Below are positions 7,807-15,561 of a stretch of DNA of 64,000 bases, one piece after another (positions within the stretch are counted from its first letter, which is position 1; each line of letters opens with the position of its first letter). The DNA is taken from assembly GCA_964577055.1 (NCBI GenBank), contig CAZNWC010000002.1, positions 124,001-188,000 of the forward strand, given 5' to 3'. The position numbers were made by a program, and so were the translations under genes. The stretch is from PNNG01 sp964577055. GTDB taxonomy: Bacteria > Bacteroidota > Bacteroidia > UBA7662. The notes under the pieces were generated by a model. That model ran no database searches and was not told the origin of the DNA. It worked only from the letters and a program-made list of their open reading frames with translations.

Positions 7807-10288
7807 ATGAACAAAATAGTTTTTGTGCTTTGCATGCTTCTGAGTACATCACTCATTGCTCAGGTTGCCTACAATGGTATCGGAAATTCAGGTTTCGGTG
7901 GGGCAGTAGGTGGGGGATCATTCAGCATATCACATACTGGTACAACAGTTACTGTCACCATGACGCGAGGGGCGGGCAAATTTAATGATTACATGGTAAT
8001 GTATATTGCCAATGGCTCGGCAGGAAGAACCGTAATTGGTACTGGAGTTCGTGATTTTAATGATGAACATCGAAGGTCCATATCGAACGTAGGAAGTGGT
8101 AATTTGACGTTTCCAGCTGGTTTTGAAGCAACGCATGCAATAGCCATAAATACTAGTTTTGGTGGTTTATGGTCAATTCCGTCAACTAGTTCAGTTGGCA
8201 ATGGTGGGTTGAACTTTGTTTCGAGTGTTGGTAATCCTTCTGCAGCAAATTTTACAACATTCAATTTCTCATTTGATTGGGCTTCGATCGGTCTAACATC
8301 ATCTGATCAATTCAAATTTGTCGTAACCTATGGCAATCCTAACGATGCCTCCAATTCATTGATGTGTAGTTCAAATGAAGCATTTGGTGGAGGCATTACT
8401 GGCGGAAATCCATGTTCTGCAGCTATGACTTACACTACCTATTTTGAGTATCCCAGTGGATTTACAGGTGGTACAGTTCCTTCAAATGCCGCTGGAGATT
8501 GGACGACAAATGCGACTTGGACAAATGGTAATACGCCCTTGAGTACAGATGCAGTGCAAATCTATCAAAATGTGTCTGTTAACACAACTGAGGCAGCGGC
8601 TTTTAGCGTAACCATCTCAACCGGTAATACGCTTACAATCGATGCAAACCAGCGTCTCTCTGTTACTGGCGGCGTTTCAGGTGCAGGTAGCTTGGTGGTG
8701 AATGGTATTTTTAGATTGAATGCAGGTGGGTTTACTTCAATCACCCCGACATATGGCTCGTCTTCGCAATTGACTTACAACACCGGAGGTGCCTACAACA
8801 CGTCAAACGAATGGCCTGGTGCCAGTAGTCCTGCGAGCATTCGCATCATCAATTCTGCAGTAGCGTTAACCGGCAGCCGGAATGTTACTGGCATCTTGAC
8901 CATTGAATCGGGCGGTTCATTAAATGTGAATGGGCACACATTGAGTTTAAAAGCAACGTCAGAATCGGTGTATTCACAAATACTGAACGAGGGTACACTT
9001 AGTGAAAATGTGACTTTATAACGTGCCGTTTCGAGCAGCACCGCTGGCTGGCGTTTTTTCAGCCCTGTTACTTTGGGCACCCTCTCCAATCTTGGGGTTT
9101 CTCCAGTGCTTACGGGTTCGGCCAATGTCATTCGTTTGAATACCGCCAATCCGAATGCATGGATAACACAAGGAGGTACTGGAACCGACGCCTTGGTGGC
9201 CGGTAGGGAGTATGCGCTGTATTTCGGCGGAAGTGGCGTGAACAACAACACCGTGGCAACCACTCTCAGTACCACAGGCAGCATACAAAGCAGCAACGTG
9301 TCCGTTACCGGCTTGTCAGATGGCAACGGCACCAATGATTTCGGATGGAGCTTGGTCGGCAATCCGTTTGCTGCAGCATCACTTTCGACAATGTGGCCAA
9401 TACCCGCACCAACCTCGACAATGCCTATTACATCTGGGACCCAACGGCCAACAGCGGCAATGGTGCATATGCCAGCTATGTAAATGGAACGTCTAACCCC
9501 GGTGTAGCCCTCAATGGCGTAATTCCTCCCGGACAAGGATTTTTGGTAAAGGCCAACGCAGCGAGTCCTGCCCTTACTTTCGGTACTGCTGCACGTACCA
9601 CTGGTACGCCCAACAATCAACTGCGCACGGCCACTAACTTTACAAACCGCATGTATGTGAGTGTTACCAATACACAAAATGGTCATTACGACGAAACGGC
9701 CATTTTGAGTGCCGTAGGAGCGCAGCCCCAATTTGAGTCGGCCAACGATGCCTACTAACTCAACAGCTTTAATGCTGCTGCGGTGAACTTGAGCAGTTTG
9801 TCAGCCGACGGGAAGCGTCTTTCGATCAATGCCACCGATGCATTTGGAGCTTCGACCATTTTGCCCCTCAAGCTCGAATGCACCCAAAGCGTTTTGATGA
9901 CCATTGAAGCCAATTTGCAAGAGGTAGATGCCAACTTGCCTGTAATGCTCGAGGACCATCACCTCAACCGCAGACACGATTTGCGTACAGGAGCTTACAC
10001 ATTCCCGCACAATCCGATCGTTTTGTGATCCGATTTGCCCCCTTGAGCACCTCTGTGATGGATGTTAACAAAGCAGCACATCAAATGTATGTAGTGGATG
10101 ATCAGCTGTTCGTAAAAGGCGAGGGAGGTGCATTTGTCATCAGCTGCACCGATATGCTCGGTCGTCAGCTTTTCAGCTGGAACCTTACAGATGTCGGTCA
10201 GTACACCTTGCCAGCCCTGGCAACTGGTACGTACATCTTCCGTTTGAAAGATGCCCAAGGAACTCAAATCTTAAAAATCAACCGCTAA
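7807..10288 (+). pseudogene. T9SS-sorted surface protein, broken by two stops and two frameshifts
   Basis: Joined across its lesions, this would be one secreted protein of about 827 residues. It starts with a signal peptide (MNKIVFVLCMLLSTSLIAQ), continues with low-complexity Gly/Ser/Thr/Asn-rich beta-type sequence, and ends in a T9SS type A sorting domain (YTLPALATGTYIFRLKDA ... KINR). The reading frame is interrupted by an in-frame TAA at 9019-9021, a shift equal to one lost base near 9376 (after NPFAAA), a TAA at 9756-9758 and another one-base shift near 10014. After each lesion the protein resumes without loss of homologous-looking sequence, so these are point lesions, not gene boundaries. 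The remaining 5' portion could still yield a truncated secreted product lacking the sorting signal. Assembly error is the main alternative. Confidence 0.85.
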
Positions 10289-10299
10289 AGCATACAATC

Positions 10300-10488
10300 A
10301 TGAAAAAGCAAGCAATCTTTTGGTCGCTTTTGGTGGCGCTCATCATCCTCGGTCAGGTAGCCATGGCCCAACCACCCCCGCCTGCTAATCCCGCTGCGGT
10401 GCCCATCGATGGAGGCTTGAGCATCCTGCTCGCAGCAGGTGCCGGACTTGGTGGCTACAAGGCTTGGAAAAAGTCGAAAGAGTCCTAA
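10300..10488 (+). CDS. PID-CTERM sorting-signal microprotein
   Basis: The gene encodes 62 residues: an N-terminal signal peptide (MKKQAIFWSLLVALIILGQ, cleaved near VAMAQ), a Pro-rich linker (PPPPANPAA), the motif VPIDGGLSILLAAGAGLGG, and a basic tail (YKAWKKSKES). This tripartite PID-motif, hydrophobic stretch and basic tail is the PID-CTERM arrangement of Bacteroidota, thought by analogy with PEP-CTERM to be a C-terminal sorting or processing signal. Almost nothing lies between the two signals, so the mature peptide would be very short. It starts 11 bases after the broken T9SS gene and is followed at once by a strong terminator, so the two were probably one transcript. No exosortase-type gene was seen in the window. 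Confidence 0.82.
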   Translation: MKKQAIFWSLLVALIILGQVAMAQPPPPANPAAVPIDGGLSILLAAGAGLGGYKAWKKSKES

Positions 10489-10490
10489 GC

Positions 10491-10521
10491 AAAAAGCCGC
10501 TCTCAAAAGGAGCGGCTTTTT
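10491..10521. terminator. Strong intrinsic terminator, probably bidirectional
   Basis: A perfect 12-base stem (AAAAAGCCGCTC pairing with GAGCGGCTTTTT) encloses a 7-base loop. It follows the PID-CTERM stop by two bases and has T-runs on both strands, so it can also stop transcription arriving from the reductase gene on the minus strand. Confidence 0.85.
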
Positions 10522-10524
10522 GCA

Positions 10525-10598
10525 TTCAAGGTTCAAGGTTCAAAGTTCAAAAGGGTTTCGCACATGAAGGCGCAGCCTTCATCCACTTGAACTTTGAA
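10525..10598. repeat. Intergenic direct-repeat run folding into a nested inverted repeat
   Basis: Four consecutive copies of a TTCAAGG-like heptamer run from 10525 to 10551. The stretch TTCAAAGTTCAA (10539-10550) is the exact reverse complement of TTGAACTTTGAA (10587-10598). Between these arms is a second hairpin, TGAAGGC / GCCTTCA, with a 3-base loop at 10565-10581. The whole unit would form a two-step cruciform. It fills the gap between the terminator and the reductase stop and encodes nothing. It resembles dispersed palindromic intergenic repeats, but only one copy was noticed in this window. Confidence 0.7.
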
Positions 10599-10599
10599 T

Positions 10600-11613
10600 C
10601 TACAGCTTCGCGAGAAAGTCCAAAGTATTTACCCCATCGGCATAATCCCACAATTGCGGTTGTTGGCTTTGGCCAAATCCAACAGCTCCGGGTATCCATT
10701 CAGCAGTTGCCACCACGCATTGCAATTGTTCCCTATTTTCGCTTAGCCATTGTTGCACTTCATCGGGATGTTGATAGTAGGCATAGTGCAACACGCTTAT
10801 GGCTGCACTTAAGCTGGTTTTTTCTTGCAAAATCACCGCATTATTGGTGTAATGGGGCTCGCGGTTGATCATGAGCAATGCCAGATGGTAATCAAAATTG
10901 TTCACATAACGGGGATGCTGCAGCACCTCCTGACAACGTTCGGCAAAGGCTTCAAACAAGCGGGGCAGTTCAAAACCCGCTGGCATCCACAACAGACTCA
11001 CATTCCGGCAACCCAATCCAAAATAATCAAACACATCATTGCCCAATGCACGCAAATCTTCGGTGCGCTCTTGCCCCGTCAAAATGCCAACTGAATGACG
11101 GTTTTTGCGGATGATGTGGGGCACATGCCGAAAGTAATACTCAAAATACCGACTGCTGTTGTTGCTTCCTGTAGCAATAAGTGCCTCCACGCCATTAAGT
11201 TTATCAGAGAAACTTATTCGGTTTTTCCAGTTGGGGTGACATTGAGCGAGCAAGTCGCATGCCCACGGAATCAATATAGCATCATCGCTCGAACATTTGA
11301 TACGGGCTTTATGGCCCGATAGCAGGACGCAGAGGATGTCGTGCAGACCTACCAGCGGAATATTACCGGCCAATATCAGTCCTACTTCCTTGCTGTTGTG
11401 GCTCACAACATCATGGCGGACCCATTCCTTTACTTGCGATTCGCTTAAACTCTCAGCCCAAGCTTCCACTGCCTGTCGGATGCCTGCCATGGTAAACCAC
11501 AAATTGCTCGCTACTGCACGGTCAAAAATGGCCGCTGTTTCAGCTTTTGTCAGCGCGTCGCGGAGCATATTTCTGAATAGGAGCAAGGCACGGGTATTGG
11601 CAGGTAAATTCAC
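10600..11613 (-). CDS. Acyl-CoA reductase, LuxC-like
   Basis: The protein belongs to the LuxC/acyl-CoA reductase family, an aldehyde-dehydrogenase-fold group that reduces activated fatty acyl groups to aldehydes with NADPH. Supporting segments are the nucleotide-binding-like region GLILAGNIPLVGLHDILCVLLSG, the ATGSNNSSRYFEYYF segment, and the expected catalytic Cys in GLGCRNVSLL. An upstream ATG exists at 11670, but a minus-strand -7 element (TACTTTTG, 11658-11665) lies just inside it. I therefore favour the GTG at 11613, which yields VNLPANTRALLLFRNML, a family-like N-terminus, and 337 residues. It is divergent from a ferredoxin, a pairing common in Bacteroidota. No other lux genes are present, so bioluminescence is not implied. 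Confidence 0.85.
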   Translation of the reverse strand: MNLPANTRALLLFRNMLRDALTKAETAAIFDRAVASNLWFTMAGIRQAVEAWAESLSESQVKEWVRHDVVSHNSKEVGLILAGNIPLVGLHDILCVLLSGHKARIKCSSDDAILIPWACDLLAQCHPNWKNRISFSDKLNGVEALIATGSNNSSRYFEYYFRHVPHIIRKNRHSVGILTGQERTEDLRALGNDVFDYFGLGCRNVSLLWMPAGFELPRLFEAFAERCQEVLQHPRYVNNFDYHLALLMINREPHYTNNAVILQEKTSLSAAISVLHYAYYQHPDEVQQWLSENREQLQCVVATAEWIPGAVGFGQSQQPQLWDYADGVNTLDFLAKL

Positions 11614-11644
11614 GGCAAATTGCTTTTGGTAAAGGTTAAGATTG

Positions 11645-11665
11645 TATTTTTGTGCCACAAAAGTA
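11645..11665. promoter_or_regulatory. Divergent -7 promoter elements for the reductase and ferredoxin genes
   Basis: TATTTTTG at 11645-11652 (plus) and TACTTTTG at 11658-11665 (minus) both match the Bacteroidota -7 consensus TAnnTTTG and point away from each other. A possible plus-strand -33 TTG lies at 11626-11628. This predicts leaders of about 25 bases for the ferredoxin and about 40 bases for the reductase if the latter starts at 11613. Confidence 0.5.
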
Positions 11666-11682
11666 CACATCAACTACGCAAC

Positions 11683-12033
11683 ATGGCCATTATCATTACC
11701 GACGAATGCATCAACTGCGGGGCTTGTGAGCCTGAATGCCCAAACAACGCCATTTATGAAGGCGGCATTGATTGGGCTTACGCCGATGGTACAGGGGTAA
11801 AAGGTACTTTTTTAACCAGCAAAGGCGAATCGGTAGATGCCGACGAAAGGCATGCCCCCATTTCTGACGATATTTATTTCATCGTTCCCGACAAATGCAC
11901 CGAGTGTGTTGGGTTCCACGAAGAGCCACAATGTGCTGCGGTTTGTCCGGTAGATTGCTGCGTACCCGATCCAGATCGGCGTGAATCGCAGGAAGTTTTG
12001 CTCGAGCGCAAAGCAGCCTTGCACCTCGATTGA
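11683..12033 (+). CDS. 2[4Fe-4S] ferredoxin
   Basis: A 116-residue ferredoxin that carries electrons in the cytoplasm. The first cluster motif is CINCGACEPECP (C-x2-C-x2-C-x3-C-P). The second is CTECVGFHEEPQCAAVCP, with eight residues between the second and third Cys, the arrangement of Allochromatium-type dicluster ferredoxins, which tend to have low reduction potentials. An insertion of about 45 residues separates the two motifs, giving a longer protein than the minimal clostridial type. The ATG at 11683 directly precedes the conserved AIIITDECINCG. The gene has its own -7 element and terminator, so it is probably monocistronic, divergent from the LuxC-like reductase that may be its redox partner. 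Confidence 0.95.
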   Translation: MAIIITDECINCGACEPECPNNAIYEGGIDWAYADGTGVKGTFLTSKGESVDADERHAPISDDIYFIVPDKCTECVGFHEEPQCAAVCPVDCCVPDPDRRESQEVLLERKAALHLD

Positions 12034-12037
12034 ACCA

Positions 12038-12064
12038 AAAGCCACCTCGGTGGCTTTCTTTTTT
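12038..12064 (+). terminator. Intrinsic terminator after ferredoxin
   Basis: AAAGCCAC pairs with GTGGCTTT around a CTCG loop and is followed by CTTTTTTT. It starts five bases after the ferredoxin stop and isolates the ferredoxin from the downstream ligase gene. Confidence 0.8.
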
Positions 12065-12106
12065 ACACAGCCTGTGCACACCGGCAGGCACAAACACCCC
12101 AAACCG

Positions 12107-12114
12107 TATATTTG
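12107..12114 (+). promoter_or_regulatory. -7 promoter element of the D-Ala-D-Ala ligase fusion
   Basis: TATATTTG matches TAnnTTTG exactly and lies four bases before the ATG at 12119, just downstream of the ferredoxin terminator. If used, the message would be leaderless or nearly so. No convincing -33 TTG was found at the usual distance. Confidence 0.45.
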
Positions 12115-12118
12115 TGTC

Positions 12119-14803
12119 ATGCGCATAGGCATTTTTTTTGGCGGCAATTCACGCGAACGCGAAGTATCTTTTGCAGGAGGCCGCACCGTGTACGACAATC
12201 TCAACAAAGCGCTTTTTGAAGCGGTACCCATTTTTGTTGACAGTTTTGGCAATTTGGTGTTGCTCGATTGGCAATACTTGTACAAAGGTTCTATACGTGA
12301 TTTTTATCCGCCGGTGGAAGCGCTGTTGCCTTCTCCCAATTTGTTTCAAGTGTATGCCGAACATTTGGGGCAATTAGACGGCGCAGCACAACAGGAGCTG
12401 TTGAAACGCCTTGGAAAACCCCTGCAACCCTACGAATTACACCAGCACATCGATTTTGCCTTTTTGGCCTTGCACGGCAAAAATGGGGAGGATGGCCGAT
12501 TGCAAGGGCTGCTCGAATGGTTCGGCATTCCCTATTCCGGCTCGGGCATTGGTTCATCGGCCTTGGGCATGGATAAATCGGCGCAAAAGCAAATGATGCA
12601 GGCCATGGGCTTGGCGGTGCCGCGCTTCAGTAGTTTGCACCGTGCCGACTGGCTGGCCATGGATGCCGCGGCAAAAGCACTTATCCTTGCTCAACTGCAG
12701 TTGGAGGTAGGCTTTCCGCTGGTAGTCAAAGCTGCCAACCAGGGCAGCAGCATTGGCATCAGCATATTGGCCGAACCAAATGCCGAATTGTTCGAAGAAG
12801 CCGTCAACCGTTCCTTTTTCCGCTTGAAAGTAAATGCGGATGATTGGCTGGCGATGAATCATGTCGAACGCGTGCGTTGGGTCCGCGAGTTTTCCGACAT
12901 CAGGTCCAATATTGGCCTGCCGGTACAAACACACACGGGCACGACCATTTACCACCCCGAGGACTTGCTCGTGTTTTTGAACGAACAGTTACAGCAAACA
13001 GGCGCGTCGGTGTTGCTCGAAGCCACCGACGGAGAACACACAGTATTGTTCGAATCTTTCATTCAGGGAAAGGAGTTCTCGTGCATCGTCATTCAGCAAG
13101 CCGACGGACAACCGGTTGCACTACCGCCTACAGGGATTGTGAAAGGCAAAGAGCTGTTCGATTACCGCTCGAAATACCTACCAGGCCTATCAAGAAAGGT
13201 TACACCCATCGATTTACCACTTGAAGTAATCGAAAAAATTCGTGCCGCCTGCAGCCATTTGTTCGTGCTTTTTGGCTTTGAGGTCTATGCGCGCATCGAT
13301 GGGTTTTATGCCGAAGACGGGAGTATTTTCCTAAACGACCCCAATACCACTTCGGGCATGATGCCCTCGTCTTTTTTCTTTCACCAAGCGGCAGAAATCG
13401 GGCTCAATCCAAGCCAATTTCTCACGTACATCATCCGCACCAGTTTGCAACAACGTGGCCGCAAAGGCATGTTCTCACCCAACGGTGGCGGATTGCTGCA
13501 CCAGCTCGACGAAGCTTTGGCCAAGGAGCAATCAACTGCCAATGCCAAGCGCAAAGTGGCAGTTGTCATGGGCGGTTACTCAAGTGAAAGGCATATTTCA
13601 GTTGAATCAGGGCGAAACATTTACGAAAAACTCAGCTCTTCTGCCGAATATGAACCCTTGAGCGTTTTCCTCACCGGAAATGCCGATGCATTTGAGCTGT
13701 TTGCCATTCCCATCAATTTGCATTTAAAAGACAATGCTGATGACATCGCAGGCAAAATCCGTCATTTTGAGCTACATCCTGTCATCAAAAAAATACAGGA
13801 AGAGTGCAAAGACATTACCCGCTTGTTTGCATTCAATGCCCTGCTGCAACCACAAAAATTATCCTTTGCTGACCTTGCCAATCGGGTAGAAGAGGTTTTC
13901 ATCGCCCTGCACGGCCGTCCGGGTGAAGATGGCACATTGCAGCTCGAACTCGAGAAAGTAGGTTTGCCGTACAACGGCAGCTCTCCGGCGTCGAGCGCAC
14001 TTACCATCAACAAATATGAAACCAACGAACGCCTGGCGGCAGCAGGCATGTTGGTAGCCAAGCATGCTTTGATATACGAAGGCGATTTTCCCAATCATGC
14101 AGCTTTGGCCGAATATATCATGCAAAATTTCAAACTACCGGTCATTGCCAAACCTGTCGATGATGGCTGCTCTTCTGCAGTGAAAAAGCTAAAGAACAAG
14201 GAAGAGTTGTTGGCCTATGCTGCCTTGATTTACCGCGATCAGGAAGATTTGATGGAAGGCCCTGCACAGGTGCTCAAACTCAAGTCCAAAGAAGAATTTC
14301 CGCAAAAACCAGTGTTTTTGGTCGAAGAATTCATTGAAAAAGGCGATGCAACCTTTTTCCTAGAAGTTACCGGTGGCATGCTCACGCGATTGAACGAGCA
14401 TGGAGATGTGGTATACGAGGTTTTCGAGCCCAGCGAAAGCTTGGCCGAAGGAGAAGTGTTATCGCTCGAAGAAAAGTTTTTGGCAGGAGAGGGCCTGAAC
14501 ATTACCCCAGCCCGTTATACCAATAGCTTGGCCGACAATGGCGTAGTAAGCGCATTCGTCCGCAAAGAGCTCGAACGTGCTGCGCGTTTCATGGGGGTAG
14601 AAGGCTATTGCCGCATCGATGCATTCGTGAAAATTTATGATTTGCAGCGAATAGAGGTGTACATCATCGAAATCAATTCACTGCCTGGAATGACGCCAGC
14701 CACTTGTATCTTCCACCAATGTGCCATCAACGGTTACAAACCGTATGACTTTATCGACAAAATATTGAGCTTTGGTCGTGCTAAAAAAGCCTTGAATTCA
14801 TGA
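12119..14803 (+). CDS. ddl: Tandem double-domain D-alanine--D-alanine ligase
   Basis: The 894-residue protein contains two consecutive D-Ala-D-Ala ligase modules; a normal Ddl is 300-370 residues. Module 1 begins with GIFFGGNSREREVS and has ALHGKNGEDGRLQG near residue 118, GSSIGIS, and the lid tyrosine motif FDYRSKYLPG near residue 347. Its Mg-binding C-terminal motif is altered to NDPNTTSGMM (Asp407 where Glu is usual). Module 2 starts near residue 479 (VAVVMGGYSSERHIS) and keeps ALHGRPGEDG and a canonical EINSLPGMT near residue 851. Its ATP-site segment is the unusual KPVDDGCSSAV, and the lid tyrosine region is replaced by LSLEEKF. The ATG at 12119 follows a -7 element. The stop overlaps the PASTA gene by four bases. 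Both modules may contribute to activity, or one may be regulatory. Confidence 0.9.
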   Translation: MRIGIFFGGNSREREVSFAGGRTVYDNLNKALFEAVPIFVDSFGNLVLLDWQYLYKGSIRDFYPPVEALLPSPNLFQVYAEHLGQLDGAAQQELLKRLGKPLQPYELHQHIDFAFLALHGKNGEDGRLQGLLEWFGIPYSGSGIGSSALGMDKSAQKQMMQAMGLAVPRFSSLHRADWLAMDAAAKALILAQLQLEVGFPLVVKAANQGSSIGISILAEPNAELFEEAVNRSFFRLKVNADDWLAMNHVERVRWVREFSDIRSNIGLPVQTHTGTTIYHPEDLLVFLNEQLQQTGASVLLEATDGEHTVLFESFIQGKEFSCIVIQQADGQPVALPPTGIVKGKELFDYRSKYLPGLSRKVTPIDLPLEVIEKIRAACSHLFVLFGFEVYARIDGFYAEDGSIFLNDPNTTSGMMPSSFFFHQAAEIGLNPSQFLTYIIRTSLQQRGRKGMFSPNGGGLLHQLDEALAKEQSTANAKRKVAVVMGGYSSERHISVESGRNIYEKLSSSAEYEPLSVFLTGNADAFELFAIPINLHLKDNADDIAGKIRHFELHPVIKKIQEECKDITRLFAFNALLQPQKLSFADLANRVEEVFIALHGRPGEDGTLQLELEKVGLPYNGSSPASSALTINKYETNERLAAAGMLVAKHALIYEGDFPNHAALAEYIMQNFKLPVIAKPVDDGCSSAVKKLKNKEELLAYAALIYRDQEDLMEGPAQVLKLKSKEEFPQKPVFLVEEFIEKGDATFFLEVTGGMLTRLNEHGDVVYEVFEPSESLAEGEVLSLEEKFLAGEGLNITPARYTNSLADNGVVSAFVRKELERAARFMGVEGYCRIDAFVKIYDLQRIEVYIIEINSLPGMTPATCIFHQCAINGYKPYDFIDKILSFGRAKKALNS

Positions 14804-15561
14804 ACATCTGGTCGTTTTTAAAGAGTAAAACATTTCGCAACCAACTGATTTTGGCGGGTGCCATCACCGTAGTGCTCGTGATTGGGCTGGTGCAGGTGTT
14901 AAAAGTATACACCAATCATGGTCAAGAGATTGAAGTGCCTGATTTAAAGGATTTGAAACCCAGTCAACTTCAAGTGATACTCGAAGAAATTGGCTTGTCC
15001 TATGTCGTGGTCGACTCTACCTACATTCCCGGAAAACAACCTGATTTGGTGTATGAACAGGATCCCGTGGCCGGTAGCAAAGTAAAAGAAGGCAGAACCA
15101 TCTATGTGTCTATCACCTCTTCCAATACCCCCAAGGTAAAACTACCCGATCTAATTGATTTAAGCTTGAGAAAAGCAACCATCGATTTGCGCAATTTGGG
15201 GCTACAGGTAGGTGAGCTCATCATGCGGCCAGACATTGCCAATAATGTGGTCTTGGAAATGAATTTGTCGGGCAAAAAGGTAATGCCGGGCAAAGAGGTT
15301 CCCAAAGGAACTGCGGTCGATCTGGTCATCGGCATCTACAACGTGGATTCTTTGGTTGCTATCCCCAATTTGGTAGGATTGACCATTGAAGAATCCCGCT
15401 TTTACTTGTCTGAATCTGCCTTGTATTTGGGGCGCATCAATTACATCGGTACAATAGTAGATACGACCAAAGCGTTAGTTACCCGTCAGTTCCCCGAGGC
15501 AATAGAGGAGGAGCTTATAAATACCATGTCGTTTGTCGACATTTGGGTGGAGGAGCAATAG
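14800..15561 (+). CDS. Membrane-anchored PASTA-domain protein
   Basis: A 253-residue protein with a short cytoplasmic N-terminus, one membrane segment (residues about 16-35, LILAGAITVVLVIGLVQVL) and three extracytoplasmic PASTA domains. The repeats start near EVPDLKDLKPSQLQ, KLPDLIDLSLRKAT and AIPNLVGLTIEESR, each followed by the GSKVKEG- or GKEVPKG-type turn. PASTA domains bind peptidoglycan or muropeptides in other systems. There is no kinase or transpeptidase domain, so this is a stand-alone sensor or scaffold. The four-base ATGA overlap with the ligase gene implies translational coupling and a shared role in peptidoglycan synthesis. Confidence 0.9.
   Translation: MNIWSFLKSKTFRNQLILAGAITVVLVIGLVQVLKVYTNHGQEIEVPDLKDLKPSQLQVILEEIGLSYVVVDSTYIPGKQPDLVYEQDPVAGSKVKEGRTIYVSITSSNTPKVKLPDLIDLSLRKATIDLRNLGLQVGELIMRPDIANNVVLEMNLSGKKVMPGKEVPKGTAVDLVIGIYNVDSLVAIPNLVGLTIEESRFYLSESALYLGRINYIGTIVDTTKALVTRQFPEAIEEELINTMSFVDIWVEEQ

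Noticed and set aside
9376..10014. Programmed frameshifting as the explanation for the broken T9SS gene
   Set aside because: There is no slippery heptamer at the shifts, and two nonsense codons would still block translation.
9073..10288. Four separate small genes after 9021
   Set aside because: Each picks up the protein exactly where the previous frame breaks, and together they give one secreted protein with a single C-terminal sorting domain. They are pieces of one broken gene.
10600..11613. A bioluminescence (lux) operon
   Set aside because: Only a LuxC-like reductase is present; no luxA, luxB, luxD or luxE gene lies nearby, and LuxC-like reductases are widespread in non-luminous Bacteroidota.
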